Below, in pieces: positions 35,117-44,781 of a stretch of DNA of 64,000 nucleotides (positions within the stretch are counted from its first letter, which is position 1; every line of letters begins with the position of its first letter). The DNA comes from Duganella alba (GTDB taxonomy: Bacteria; Pseudomonadota; Gammaproteobacteria; Burkholderiales; Burkholderiaceae_D). The notes under the pieces are model-generated. The model searched no databases. It worked only from the letters and a program-made list of their open reading frames with translations, and was not told the DNA's origin. The position numbers were made by a program, and so were the translations under genes. The stretch spans positions 29,501 to 93,500 of the forward strand of contig NZ_WKJN01000025.1 in NCBI RefSeq assembly GCF_009674495.1. Reading direction: 5' to 3'.

Positions 35117-35298
35117 TTTTTCGGCCTTGGAGGGTTGTCTGGCACTGGTACTTTAGGGATTATACTGCTTTTATTTACATCATCGAACGTGCCATGGCTA
35201 CGGTCACGATACGACTCATTCGATTCGCTCAATGGCCGACGCTCTTGTATACGGGTAGGTTCCGAAGGTTTTGGGGTATTTTTTTTACTATCGTTCAT
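35113..35298 (-). CDS. Short disordered protein coupled to the SLATT-like gene
   Basis: A 61-residue, highly charged, Pro/Ser/Arg-rich protein (NDSKKNTPKPSEPTRIQERR to VPDNPPRPKK) with no predicted fold. Its TGA overlaps the ATG of the two-TM gene (35113-35116), so the two are translated together. It may be an antitoxin-like or localisation partner; nothing in the sequence proves that. The start at 35298 is chosen over an upstream Met that lacks homology; the ribosome site is weak. Confidence 0.5.
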   Translation of the reverse strand: MNDSKKNTPKPSEPTRIQERRPLSESNESYRDRSHGTFDDVNKSSIIPKVPVPDNPPRPKK

Positions 35299-35391
35299 GA
35301 TATCTACTAAGGATGTTCGTTCACACATAATACGCATCGTGCAGCTGCGCCCATTCTTTAATTGTAAACATTTTTTCCTAATAGAATCTAT

Positions 35392-35589
35392 TTAATTATC
35401 ACGATTGCACATGGCAACTGTCTTTATATGCCGTCCAGTACCGTCACGCGTTGTCCTGTACTTACCGGCATAGCCGTTGTGTAGCAGTAGTGTCGCGGCA
35501 CTTTGTTGTCCGGCTGGAAGTGATGTCGTAGATGTATCGATGATGTGTGGCGGTGCTCCGTCGCCCGGGCCAAATGGGCGAAAACTCAA
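35392..35589 (-). CDS. Possible small phage-like protein (TTG start)
   Basis: A 65-residue frame starting TTG with AGAAAGG just upstream (SFRPFGPGDGAPPHIIDTST, then LLLHNGYAGKYRTT). The opening is reminiscent of short phage structural proteins, but the match is weak. It is the only candidate gene in the 435-base gap 35299-35734. The right copy of the TGGGCGAAAA repeat overlaps its start. Confidence 0.28.
   Translation of the reverse strand: MSFRPFGPGDGAPPHIIDTSTTSLPAGQQSAATLLLHNGYAGKYRTTRDGTGRHIKTVAMCNRDN
35575..35584 (+). repeat. Right copy of TGGGCGAAAA direct repeat
   Basis: Matches the copy at 29572 for 10 bases. It lies close to the right edge of the AT-rich island. Confidence 0.25.
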
Positions 35590-35691
35590 ACCTTTCTACA
35601 CCCTTACAGCCCTATTACTGTTAAGTAAGTACCACATTTACAGGGGCTGCACGGGTTTGCAGAAGTCCTAACATTCGGGGCTTCGTTTCGA

Positions 35692-35697
35692 TATAAT
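35692..35697 (+). promoter_or_regulatory. -10 element TATAAT of ppa
   Basis: A perfect TATAAT 38 bases before the ppa ATG, with a weak -35. It marks the return to core sequence. Confidence 0.5.
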
Positions 35698-35734
35698 GTC
35701 GCGGTTAAACACAGCCCGCAAACAAGGAAAATCC

Positions 35735-36274
35735 ATGAGCTTGAACAAAGTGTCTTCCGGTAAAGACGTGCCGAACGATTTCAACGTCATCATCGAAATC
35801 CCGATGAACGCTGATCCGATCAAATACGAAGTCGACAAGGAATCGGGCGCGATCTTCGTCGACCGTTTCATGGGCACGGCCATGCACTACCCATGCAACT
35901 ACGGCTACGTGCCGAACACCCTGTCGCCGGACGGCGATCCGGTGGACGTGCTGGTCATCACCCCATTCCCGCTGATTCCAGGCGTGGTGGTGCGCTGCCG
36001 CCCGATCGGCGTGCTGAAAATGACCGACGAATCCGGTGAAGACGCCAAAGTCCTGGCCGTACCGGTCGACAAAGTGCTGTCGATCTACAGCCACTGGCAG
36101 AAGCCGGAAGACCTGAACGAACTGCGCCTGCGCCAGATCCAGCACTTCTTCGAGCACTACAAAGACCTGGAAAAAGGCAAATGGGTCAAGATCGAAGGCT
36201 GGCACGGTCCGGACGTCGCCAAGGAAGAAATCCTGGCCGGCGTTGCCGCGTATCAGAAAGAATCGGCCGCTTAA
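35735..36274 (+). CDS. ppa: Inorganic pyrophosphatase (family I)
   Basis: It hydrolyses pyrophosphate to phosphate, pulling biosynthetic reactions forward. The 179-residue protein has the family I signatures: IEIPMNADPIKYEVDKESG, the CNYGYVPNTL loop, and the Asp cluster DGDPVDVLVITP that binds Mg. AAGGAAA precedes the ATG at 35735. A terminator follows that is shared with the convergent regulator gene. Confidence 0.97.
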   Translation: MSLNKVSSGKDVPNDFNVIIEIPMNADPIKYEVDKESGAIFVDRFMGTAMHYPCNYGYVPNTLSPDGDPVDVLVITPFPLIPGVVVRCRPIGVLKMTDESGEDAKVLAVPVDKVLSIYSHWQKPEDLNELRLRQIQHFFEHYKDLEKGKWVKIEGWHGPDVAKEEILAGVAAYQKESAA

Positions 36275-36290
36275 GCAGCCCGCGCAAGAT

Positions 36291-36317
36291 AAAAAGCCCC
36301 GCGAGGGGCTTTTTTTA
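36291..36317. terminator. Bidirectional terminator between ppa and the Crp/Fnr gene
   Basis: AAAAAGCCCC-GCGA-GGGGCTTTTTTT. It works in both directions; the stop of the convergent gene lies in its T run. Confidence 0.85.
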
Positions 36318-36977
36318 TGCTTCGCGCGCTTCCGGCTGGTCGTCGGCCGGGTTTTCCAGGCCGGCTTCGGCTTCGCGGCGCAGGCGCGACATGTACTGCG
36401 GCGTGATGCCGAGGTAGGAGGCGATGGCGCGTTGCGAGATGCGCGCCTCCAGGCCCGGATACTCTTCGCGGAAGGCGGCCAGCCGCTCCTGCGCCGAGGT
36501 TTCGCCGTTGCTGTAGGCGCGCTGCGCCAGGCTCTGCAGACCGGCCATGGCGATGTTCAGGTGGTAGCTCTGCATCACCTCATTCTGCGCGCGCAGGTCC
36601 GAGGCCTGCTTCCAGTCCAGCGTGAAGCCGTGGATCGGCGTTTCGGCGATCAGGAACTGCACGGCCGGCTGGCCGCTTTCGCCACTGATCAGGTCGGTCA
36701 GCGTGGTGGCCGATTCGCCCTCGCGGTAGAAGCGCAGCGTCATTTCCACGCCATCCCGGTTAAAGAAGCCGCTGCGGGCCACGCCGCTGGCCAGCCAGTG
36801 GACCTGGGTGGCCGGCACGCCGGCGCGTTGCAGGTATTCACCCTTACGCACATGAAACGGCTTGGCGATGGTCGCCAGCAGGTTGGTGACATGGTTGTAC
36901 GACTCTTCGCTGACGTCGATCCGCTTCATCGTGGCGGATTTGAAGCGGTTACGCTGTTTAATAAAATCTGAATTCAT
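36315..36977 (-). CDS. Crp/Fnr-family transcriptional regulator
   Basis: A 220-residue regulator. Residues about 20-130 form a cNMP-binding-like beta roll (KPFHVRKGEYLQRAGVPATQ, then FFNRDGVEMTLRFYREGESA). Residues about 165-215 carry the HTH (ISQRAIASYLGITPQYMSRL). It lacks the Cys cluster of FNR and the full cAMP-binding signature, so its signal is unknown. It is similar in type to many orphan Crp-like regulators of Burkholderiales and Bacteroidetes. Confidence 0.9.
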   Translation of the reverse strand: MNSDFIKQRNRFKSATMKRIDVSEESYNHVTNLLATIAKPFHVRKGEYLQRAGVPATQVHWLASGVARSGFFNRDGVEMTLRFYREGESATTLTDLISGESGQPAVQFLIAETPIHGFTLDWKQASDLRAQNEVMQSYHLNIAMAGLQSLAQRAYSNGETSAQERLAAFREEYPGLEARISQRAIASYLGITPQYMSRLRREAEAGLENPADDQPEAREA

Positions 36978-37111
36978 GCTGTCTTTGCCACGTTCCTAGA
37001 AAACTTTCCAAGGGGTTCAAATCCCAGAGCAATCGCCTGGAGCAGACGCTATTCTACCCCCGTAAGGGTTTCCCTGATGTATTGAATCAAAAAGCGTTAA
37101 TAAAGTGACAT

Positions 37112-37801
37112 TTATGGCGCACTGTCCGCCTCCTTGATCTCGCGCACGCCCGGCAAGCCGGCCAGGCGTTTTTGCACCGCGCTGAACTGGCCTTCGGTCA
37201 GGCGCGACAGGGTGATGCTGATCTCATCGGTGTCGGCCGAGCCGATCTTGTGGCGCATGACAAAGGTCTGCACGCGCGGGCTGCTGGCGCCCAGCGCCTC
37301 GTGCACCATCGGCAGGGTCAGGGCGTCGCGCTCGGCAAAAATCAGCAAGGAGCGCAACTGGCGGTTGCTGATGAAACGCCGCTCCAGCGGCTTGATGCCG
37401 GCCAGGATGATCAAAATGATCACGGTGGCGCCGACCGCCGGAATGTACAGGCCGCCGCCGACGGCCAGGCCGATGCCGGCCACCGACCAGACGCTGGCGG
37501 CGGTGGTCAGTCCGCGCACCACCTCGCCGCGCGCCATGATGGCGCCGGCGCCGAGGAAGCCGATGCCGGACACCACCTGCGCCGCCATCCGCGACGGATC
37601 GAGCGCCACGCCGCTGGTCAGCACGTCGTTGAAGCCGTAGGCCGAGACGATCATGATCAGCGTCGAGCCGACGCACACCAGCATGTGGGTGCGCAGCCCG
37701 GCGGCCCACGCCAGCCGCTCGCGTTCGTAGCCGATAAAGCTGCCCAGCAGCGCCGACAGGGCCAGCCGGCCGATCAAATCCCATTGCGGTATCTCGTGCA
37801 T
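37112..37801 (-). CDS. MgtC/SapB-family membrane protein
   Basis: A 229-residue inner-membrane protein with four or five TM helices in residues 10-135. Family motifs are GRLALSALLGSFIGYERER, LRTHMLVCVGS and ARMAAQVVSGIGFLGAGAI-like (here RMAAQVVSGIGFLGAG). A cytoplasmic ACT-like domain follows (about 150-225). MgtC proteins aid growth in low Mg and modulate F-ATPase in pathogens; the role here is unknown. It is probably co-transcribed with the GNAT-like gene, which ends 8 bases upstream. Confidence 0.92.
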   Translation of the reverse strand: MHEIPQWDLIGRLALSALLGSFIGYERERLAWAAGLRTHMLVCVGSTLIMIVSAYGFNDVLTSGVALDPSRMAAQVVSGIGFLGAGAIMARGEVVRGLTTAASVWSVAGIGLAVGGGLYIPAVGATVIILIILAGIKPLERRFISNRQLRSLLIFAERDALTLPMVHEALGASSPRVQTFVMRHKIGSADTDEISITLSRLTEGQFSAVQKRLAGLPGVREIKEADSAP

Positions 37802-37809
37802 GGCCTCTC

Positions 37810-38946
37810 CTAGGTCTTGAACGGTGCGTGCTCCGATAGTTCGTCGATGTAATCATTCATGGCGGCGGTTTCCTGCGCCAGGAAGTCGGCGATGGCGTCG
37901 GCAAAGCGCGGGTCTGCCACCCAGTGGGCCGACCAGGTCGGCGTCGGCACCAGGCCGCGCGACATCTTGTGCACGCCCTGCGCGCCGCCTTCAAAGCGGG
38001 CGATGCCGTGCTGGATGCAGTATTCCAGCGACTGCACATAGCAGGTCTCGAAATGCAGGCCGGAGACGAATTCCTGGGTGCCCCAGTAGCGGCCGTACAT
38101 GATGTTGCCGCCGACCAGGTTCAGCGCCACCGCCACCGGCTGTTCGCCGCGCCTGGCCAGCACGATCATCAGGCTGTCCGGCGTGTCGGCCAGCAGGCGC
38201 TGGAAGAAGGCCAGCGACAGGTAGGGCTTGGAGAAGTGCGCCTGGTAGGTGGAGACGTAGCACTGGTAGAAGAAACGCAGCACCTCGTCGGTGATCGCCT
38301 TGCCGGCCAGGTGCTCGAAGCTGATGCCGGCTTCCTGCACGCGGCGGCGGTCCTGGCGGATCTTCTTGCGCTTTTCCATCTTCATACTGGCGAGGAAGGC
38401 GTCGAAGTCGGCGTAGTCCTGGTTCTCCCAGTGGAACTGCACGCCTTCGCGCAGCATGTAGCCGGCGTCGGCCAGCGCCTGCTTGTCCTGCTCGTCCGGG
38501 AACAGGATGTGCAGCGAGGAAGTCTCCAGCTGCTGCGCCACTTGCAGCGCGGCGCGCGCCAGCAGCTGGCGGTCCTCGGCCGTGTGGGCCAGCAGGCGGC
38601 TGCCGGTCACCGGCGTGAACGGCACCGCCGACAGCAGCTTTGGATAGTAGGGAATGCCGTTGCGGTGGAAGGCGTCGGCCCAGGCGTGGTCGAACACGTA
38701 CTCGCCGCGGCTGTGTTCCTTGAGGTAGAGCGGCATGGCTGCCTGCAGCACGCCGTTGCGGTGCAGCACCAGGTAGCGCGGCGTCCAGCCGGTGCGGGAG
38801 GAGGCGCATTGGGTCGCGTGCAGCGCGTGCAGAAAGGTGTAGCTCAGCGTCGGATTGTCGCCGGCCAGCGCCTGCCATTGCGCCGGGTCCACGTCCTCCA
38901 GGCTGTCGATGATCGAAAACTCCGCTTGCGCCACTCTGCCTCCCAT
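37810..38946 (-). CDS. GNAT/FemAB-like protein (DUF482, COG3146)
   Basis: A 378-residue protein of the peptidoglycan-biosynthesis/FemAB-like N-acyltransferase family. Typical segments are LSYTFLHALHATQCAS near the start, MKMEKRKKIRQDRRRVQEAG in the middle and the C-terminal FEGGAQGVHKMSRGLVPTPT. The fold is two GNAT-like lobes. Members are widespread in Proteobacteria but biochemically uncharacterised. It is followed closely by the MgtC-like gene. Confidence 0.9.
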   Translation of the reverse strand: MGGRVAQAEFSIIDSLEDVDPAQWQALAGDNPTLSYTFLHALHATQCASSRTGWTPRYLVLHRNGVLQAAMPLYLKEHSRGEYVFDHAWADAFHRNGIPYYPKLLSAVPFTPVTGSRLLAHTAEDRQLLARAALQVAQQLETSSLHILFPDEQDKQALADAGYMLREGVQFHWENQDYADFDAFLASMKMEKRKKIRQDRRRVQEAGISFEHLAGKAITDEVLRFFYQCYVSTYQAHFSKPYLSLAFFQRLLADTPDSLMIVLARRGEQPVAVALNLVGGNIMYGRYWGTQEFVSGLHFETCYVQSLEYCIQHGIARFEGGAQGVHKMSRGLVPTPTWSAHWVADPRFADAIADFLAQETAAMNDYIDELSEHAPFKT

Positions 38947-39047
38947 TTCATGTAGCGCCAGTCTAGCGCATCTCAGCTTTTCCCGTAGGCTGCGGCCGTG
39001 CGTTGCCCGTGCGATAATTTGATTTTGCGCTTGCCGAAAGACCTGAC

Positions 39048-41102
<2,055 letters not shown>

Positions 41103-41206
41103 AGAATAAGCTTATGTGCATGGACAGTGCGCGCCTGTCGATTACAATAGACTTTAAGCTTGCAGTTCGCTCGCATGGATTTTCGATCTACACATAAGGA
41201 GAAGTC

Positions 41207-41545
41207 ATGAAACAGATTACCGCTGTGATCAAGCCGTTCAAACTGGACGAGGTGCGCGAGGCACTGGCTGAGGTCAACGTTACCGGCTTGACCGTCACCG
41301 AGGTGAAAGGCTTTGGCCGCCAGAAGGGCCATACCGAGCTGTATCGTGGCGCCGAATATGTGGTCGACTTCCTGCCGAAGGTCAAGGTCGAAGTGGTGGT
41401 CGACGACGGCGTGGCCGAACAGGTGGTGGACGCCATCATCAAGGCCGCCCGCACCGGCAAGATCGGCGATGGCAAGATCTTCGTGCAGAACGTCGAACAG
41501 GTGATCCGCATCCGTACCGGCGAAACCGGCCCGGACGCCGTATAA
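41207..41545 (+). CDS. glnB: Nitrogen regulatory protein P-II
   Basis: A 112-residue trimeric PII signal protein that reads 2-oxoglutarate and glutamine status. The T-loop is intact (GRQKGHTELYRGAEYVVDFL) with the uridylylation site Y51. The B-loop (ARTGKIGDGKIFV) and the C-loop (IRTGE) are also present. No ammonium transporter gene (amtB) is adjacent, which favours GlnB over GlnK. AGGAG precedes the ATG. Confidence 0.95.
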   Translation: MKQITAVIKPFKLDEVREALAEVNVTGLTVTEVKGFGRQKGHTELYRGAEYVVDFLPKVKVEVVVDDGVAEQVVDAIIKAARTGKIGDGKIFVQNVEQVIRIRTGETGPDAV

Positions 41546-41565
41546 GCACCTTGCGCTTTATTCGA

Positions 41566-41592
41566 AATGCCGGCCTAGCCGGCATTTTTTTT
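41566..41592 (+). terminator. Intrinsic terminator after glnB
   Basis: A perfect nine-base stem AATGCCGGC / GCCGGCATT with a CTA loop and a T run. Confidence 0.9.
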
Positions 41593-41758
41593 GTTGCTGC
41601 CTCGTCGGAATTTGCGGTGAAACAGAGACATGACGAAATAATTATTTGTTCGTTGCTCGAATTAATGTTAATTTGGAATCACCGGCAGCAGAGGCCGGAT
41701 CGATAAAATCCGGGAGACATATAGTGAACATGCCGCGGAAGACGGCCATCTGGACGCG

Positions 41759-43285
41759 ATGAGCAGCAATGACATGCAGGGCGATGCGATCCGCCGGATC
41801 GTCATCGTCGGTGGCGGCACGGCCGGCTGGATGACGGCCGCGCCGCTGGCCCAGCGCCTGGCGCGCCATCCCACCCAGCCGTGCGAAGTGATGCTGGTGG
41901 AATCGCCCGAGATCGGCACCATCGGCGTCGGCGAGGCGACCCTGCCGACGATCCGCGCCTACAACGACGCGCTGGGCCTGGACCACGCCGACTTTATCGC
42001 CAAGACCCAGGCCAGCTTCAAGCTCGGCATTGAATTCAAGGACTGGGGCCACATCGGCAACCGCTTCTTCCACGCCTTCGGCGATTTCGGTCCGCCGCTG
42101 GCCGGCATCAGCGCGCACCAGCACTGGCTGCGCCTGGCGCAGGCCTTCAACCACATGCCGGATCTGGAAAACTGGTCGATGCCGTCGGTGATGGCGCGCC
42201 ACGGCAAGTTCCTCCCGCCGAACGAGCAAACGCCCGGCCTGACCGACGCTTATTCCTACGGCTTCCATTTCGACGCCAGCCTGTACGCCCGCTATCTGCG
42301 CGACTACGCGGTGGCGCGCGGCGTCGAGCGCGTCGAAGGCATGGTTGTCGACGTCGAGCAGCATCCGCAGAGCGGCTTCGTCACCGCCGTCAAGCTGCGC
42401 GACGGCCGCCGCCTTGAGGGCGACCTGTTCATCGACTGTTCGGGCTTCCGCGGCCTGCTGATCGAAGGCGCGCTGAAGGCCGGCTACGAGGACTGGAGCG
42501 CATACCTGCCGTGCAACAGCGCGCTGGCCGTGCCGTGCGCGTCGGTCCCGCAGCTGACGCCGTTCACCCGTTCCACCGCCAAGGCGGCCGGCTGGCTGTG
42601 GCGCATCCCGTTGCAGCACCGCACCGGCAACGGCCATGTGTACAGCAACGGCTTCACCAGCGACGAACAGGCGCGCCAGGTGCTGCTTGACGGCCTTGAC
42701 GGCGAAGCGCTGGACGAGCCGCGCCAGTTGCGCTTCGTCACCGGGCGGCGGCGCAAGTCGTGGGTCAAGAACGTGGTGGCGATCGGCCTGTCGGCCGGCT
42801 TCGTCGAGCCGCTGGAATCGACCAGCATCAACCTGATCGAGACGGCGGTGGGCAAGCTGCTCGAACTGTTCCCGGACCGCGCCTGCCGTCCGGAGCTGGC
42901 GGACGAATTCAACCGCGTCATGGGCGGCCGCTACGAGTCGGTGCGCGACTTCATCGTGCTGCACTACAAGCTGACCAAACGCGACGATTCGGATTTCTGG
43001 CGCTACTGCGCCGGCATGGCGATTCCGGATTCGCTGCGGCACCAGATCGAACTGTTCCGCGAAACCGGCCGGGTGGCGATCGTCGATCGCGGCGGCTTTG
43101 CCGAGCCATCGTTCGTGGCGATGATGATGGGCCTCGGCGCGGCGCCGAAGCGCTACGACCCGCTGGCCGACCGCGTCGACATCCGCGCCGTGCACGGCCA
43201 CTTTGCCGGCCTGCGCGACATGATCGCGCAGGCGGTCACGCGCATGCCGGATCACGGCGCGTATGTCGCCGGACCAGACAAATAA
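41759..43285 (+). CDS. Flavin-dependent tryptophan halogenase-family protein
   Basis: A 508-residue FADH2-dependent halogenase homologue. The FAD motif is IVIVGGGTAGWMTA (14-27), with GVGEATLPT following. The catalytic Lys is K88 (SFKLGIEF), the halogenase signature WxWxIP is WLWRIP at 279-284, and the catalytic Glu lies in PLESTS (E353, matching PrnA E346). All key residues are present, so activity is likely. The substrate is not evident: no biosynthetic cluster or flavin reductase adjoins it. The ribosome site is poor; Met at 41759 or 41774. Confidence 0.9.
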   Translation: MSSNDMQGDAIRRIVIVGGGTAGWMTAAPLAQRLARHPTQPCEVMLVESPEIGTIGVGEATLPTIRAYNDALGLDHADFIAKTQASFKLGIEFKDWGHIGNRFFHAFGDFGPPLAGISAHQHWLRLAQAFNHMPDLENWSMPSVMARHGKFLPPNEQTPGLTDAYSYGFHFDASLYARYLRDYAVARGVERVEGMVVDVEQHPQSGFVTAVKLRDGRRLEGDLFIDCSGFRGLLIEGALKAGYEDWSAYLPCNSALAVPCASVPQLTPFTRSTAKAAGWLWRIPLQHRTGNGHVYSNGFTSDEQARQVLLDGLDGEALDEPRQLRFVTGRRRKSWVKNVVAIGLSAGFVEPLESTSINLIETAVGKLLELFPDRACRPELADEFNRVMGGRYESVRDFIVLHYKLTKRDDSDFWRYCAGMAIPDSLRHQIELFRETGRVAIVDRGGFAEPSFVAMMMGLGAAPKRYDPLADRVDIRAVHGHFAGLRDMIAQAVTRMPDHGAYVAGPDK

Positions 43286-43321
43286 GAAACTTAAAAAAAC
43301 GATCGCTGCGCCGGTCGCGCT

Positions 43322-43984
43322 TTACTGCTTGTGGTAGTGGATGTGCAGGTCGAACTTCCACGTCACCAGCCGCAGCACGGTGATGAAGGCGGCGCTGGTC
43401 CACAGCGCGAAGTCGTCGGAGACGTCGGTGTATTGCAGGCCGATGTACAGCCAGGCGCCGAAGAAGGCGCAGATGGCGTAGGGTTTGCCGTCGCGGAACA
43501 CCATCGGCACCTCGTTGCAGACGATGTCGCGCAGCACGCCGCCGAAGATGCCGGTGATCACGCCCATCATCGAGGCGATGAAGACCGGCATGTGGGCGGC
43601 CTGCGCCTGCGACACGCCGGCCACGGCAAACAGGCCGAGGCCGATGGCGTCGGCCACCACGATGACGCGTTCGGAGATGATCTGGCGCACCGTTTTCATC
43701 AGCGGTGTGGCGACCAGGGCCAGCACGAAGATCAGGATGGCGTATTCCTGGTGCATGACCCAGAACAGCGGCCGCTTGTCGAGCAGGATGTCGCGCAGCG
43801 TGCCGCCGCCGAACGCGGCGATGAAGGCCACCGTAAACACGCCGACGATGTCCATGCGCTTGCGGCGCGCTTCCACAAAGCCCGATAGCGCACCCACCAG
43901 GATCGCCACGATTTCAATGACGGTAATCAGCGAGACGTGCGGAACCGGGACGTGCTTCATGTAGGTGTATGGACAAGGTTGCAA
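43322..43984 (-). CDS. Trimeric intracellular cation channel (TRIC/UPF0126) family protein
   Basis: A 220-residue membrane protein with seven TM helices. The duplicated three-helix unit is visible: AILVGALSGFVEARRKRMD with FGGGTLRDILLDKRPLFW in the first half, and VSQAQAAHMPVFIASMMGVI with FGGVLRDIVCNEVPM in the second. The repeated GGxLRD loops are the family hallmark (YadS/YicG). Prokaryotic TRIC channels conduct monovalent cations. It is convergent with the halogenase gene. Confidence 0.92.
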   Translation of the reverse strand: MQPCPYTYMKHVPVPHVSLITVIEIVAILVGALSGFVEARRKRMDIVGVFTVAFIAAFGGGTLRDILLDKRPLFWVMHQEYAILIFVLALVATPLMKTVRQIISERVIVVADAIGLGLFAVAGVSQAQAAHMPVFIASMMGVITGIFGGVLRDIVCNEVPMVFRDGKPYAICAFFGAWLYIGLQYTDVSDDFALWTSAAFITVLRLVTWKFDLHIHYHKQ

Positions 43985-44058
43985 TGCCCGTAGGTTAACA
44001 TGGCGGCCTTGGGAGGGGTAGGGCTGTTGCAGTATATTAACAACCCACCACCGTAGGA

Positions 44059-44088
44059 GGGGTCAGACCCCGCATGGGGTCTGACCCC
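44059..44088. repeat. Perfect 13-bp palindrome, REP-like (GGGGTCAGACCCC)
   Basis: GGGGTCAGACCCC and its exact inverse GGGGTCTGACCCC are separated by GCAT. The motif matches the GTCAGACCCC extragenic palindromes that I recall as frequent in this group of bacteria. It lies between the convergent-to-upstream region of TRIC and the 3' end of the smr gene. It is the only copy I noticed in the window. Confidence 0.75.
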
Positions 44089-44109
44089 GCGACTGAGCGC
44101 AGTGCGGGT

Positions 44110-44778
44110 TTAGCGCGAGGGCTGAAGGGCGGCTCTCAGGAGCACGATCAACGCGCCTTCGCCCCCTTCGTTGTTGCGCGCCTGGCAGAAGGCGACCACG
44201 CCTTTTTGCACCAGCCAGCTGTGCACCATCGATTTCAACACCGGTTCCTGGCCGCGCGAACCGAAGCCGCGGCCGTGGATCACGCACACGCAGCGGTGGT
44301 TGCGCTGGCCGGCCTGGGTCAAAAACGCGCCCAGCGCGTCGCGCGCCTTGTCGCGGTTCATGCCGTGCAGGTCCAGCTCGTCCTGCACCGGCCAGTGGCC
44401 CTTGCGCAGCTTTTTCATGACATCCGGACCAACACCCGGCGCCGAGTAGTTCAGCGCCGGATCGTCTTCCAGGTAGTGATCGACTTCAAACAGGTCGGAC
44501 AGCGACTCGCGCAGCACCGCCGCGTCGTCCTCGGCCTGGGTCAGCTTGCGGGCCGGCGCGGCTGCCGTGGCCAGGCCTTTCGGCACGCTGGGCGGCACGT
44601 AGCGGTCCGACGCCGGCATCTGCTTGACGCCGCCCAGCGCGGTCTGGAACAGATTGGCTTCCACCTTCTGCTGCTTTTCCTGTTTGACGCGCTCCGCCTC
44701 GGCGGCGGCGCGCGTCTCGGCCTGTTCCCTGAGCTGCTTGCTCAGGGATTTGAGGTCGGCGAAGTCTTTCAGGCCCAC
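44110..44778 (-). CDS. Smr-domain protein (SmrA/SmrB-like endonuclease)
   Basis: A 222-residue protein. A charged helical N-terminus (LKSLSKQLREQAETRAAAEA) precedes the Smr domain at about 135-215 with its LDLHG (DELDLHGMNRDKARDALG) and HGRG (VCVIHGRGFGSRG) motifs. Stand-alone Smr proteins of this layout include SmrB, which cleaves mRNA between collided ribosomes in E. coli. That function is by family. It is probably the second gene of an operon with trxB, three bases downstream. Confidence 0.92.
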   Translation of the reverse strand: MGLKDFADLKSLSKQLREQAETRAAAEAERVKQEKQQKVEANLFQTALGGVKQMPASDRYVPPSVPKGLATAAAPARKLTQAEDDAAVLRESLSDLFEVDHYLEDDPALNYSAPGVGPDVMKKLRKGHWPVQDELDLHGMNRDKARDALGAFLTQAGQRNHRCVCVIHGRGFGSRGQEPVLKSMVHSWLVQKGVVAFCQARNNEGGEGALIVLLRAALQPSR

Positions 44779-44781
44779 GGA

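Larger units (their letters stand above)
29417..35690. other. AT-richer accessory island between MBL-rhodanese gene and ppa
   Basis: Codon use and base composition fall visibly below the GC-rich flanks. The stretch contains transposase pieces, an intact IS, phage lysis remnants and ORFs without core functions. No integrase is seen. A 10-base direct repeat TGGGCGAAAA occurs near both ends (29572 and 35575). The 288 bases before the first ORF (29417-29704) hold nothing else I can identify. Confidence 0.7.

Noticed and set aside
41103..41206. Possible sigma-54 promoter for glnB
   Set aside because: I looked for a -24/-12 GG-N10-GC pattern and found no convincing TGGCAC-N5-TTGC match.
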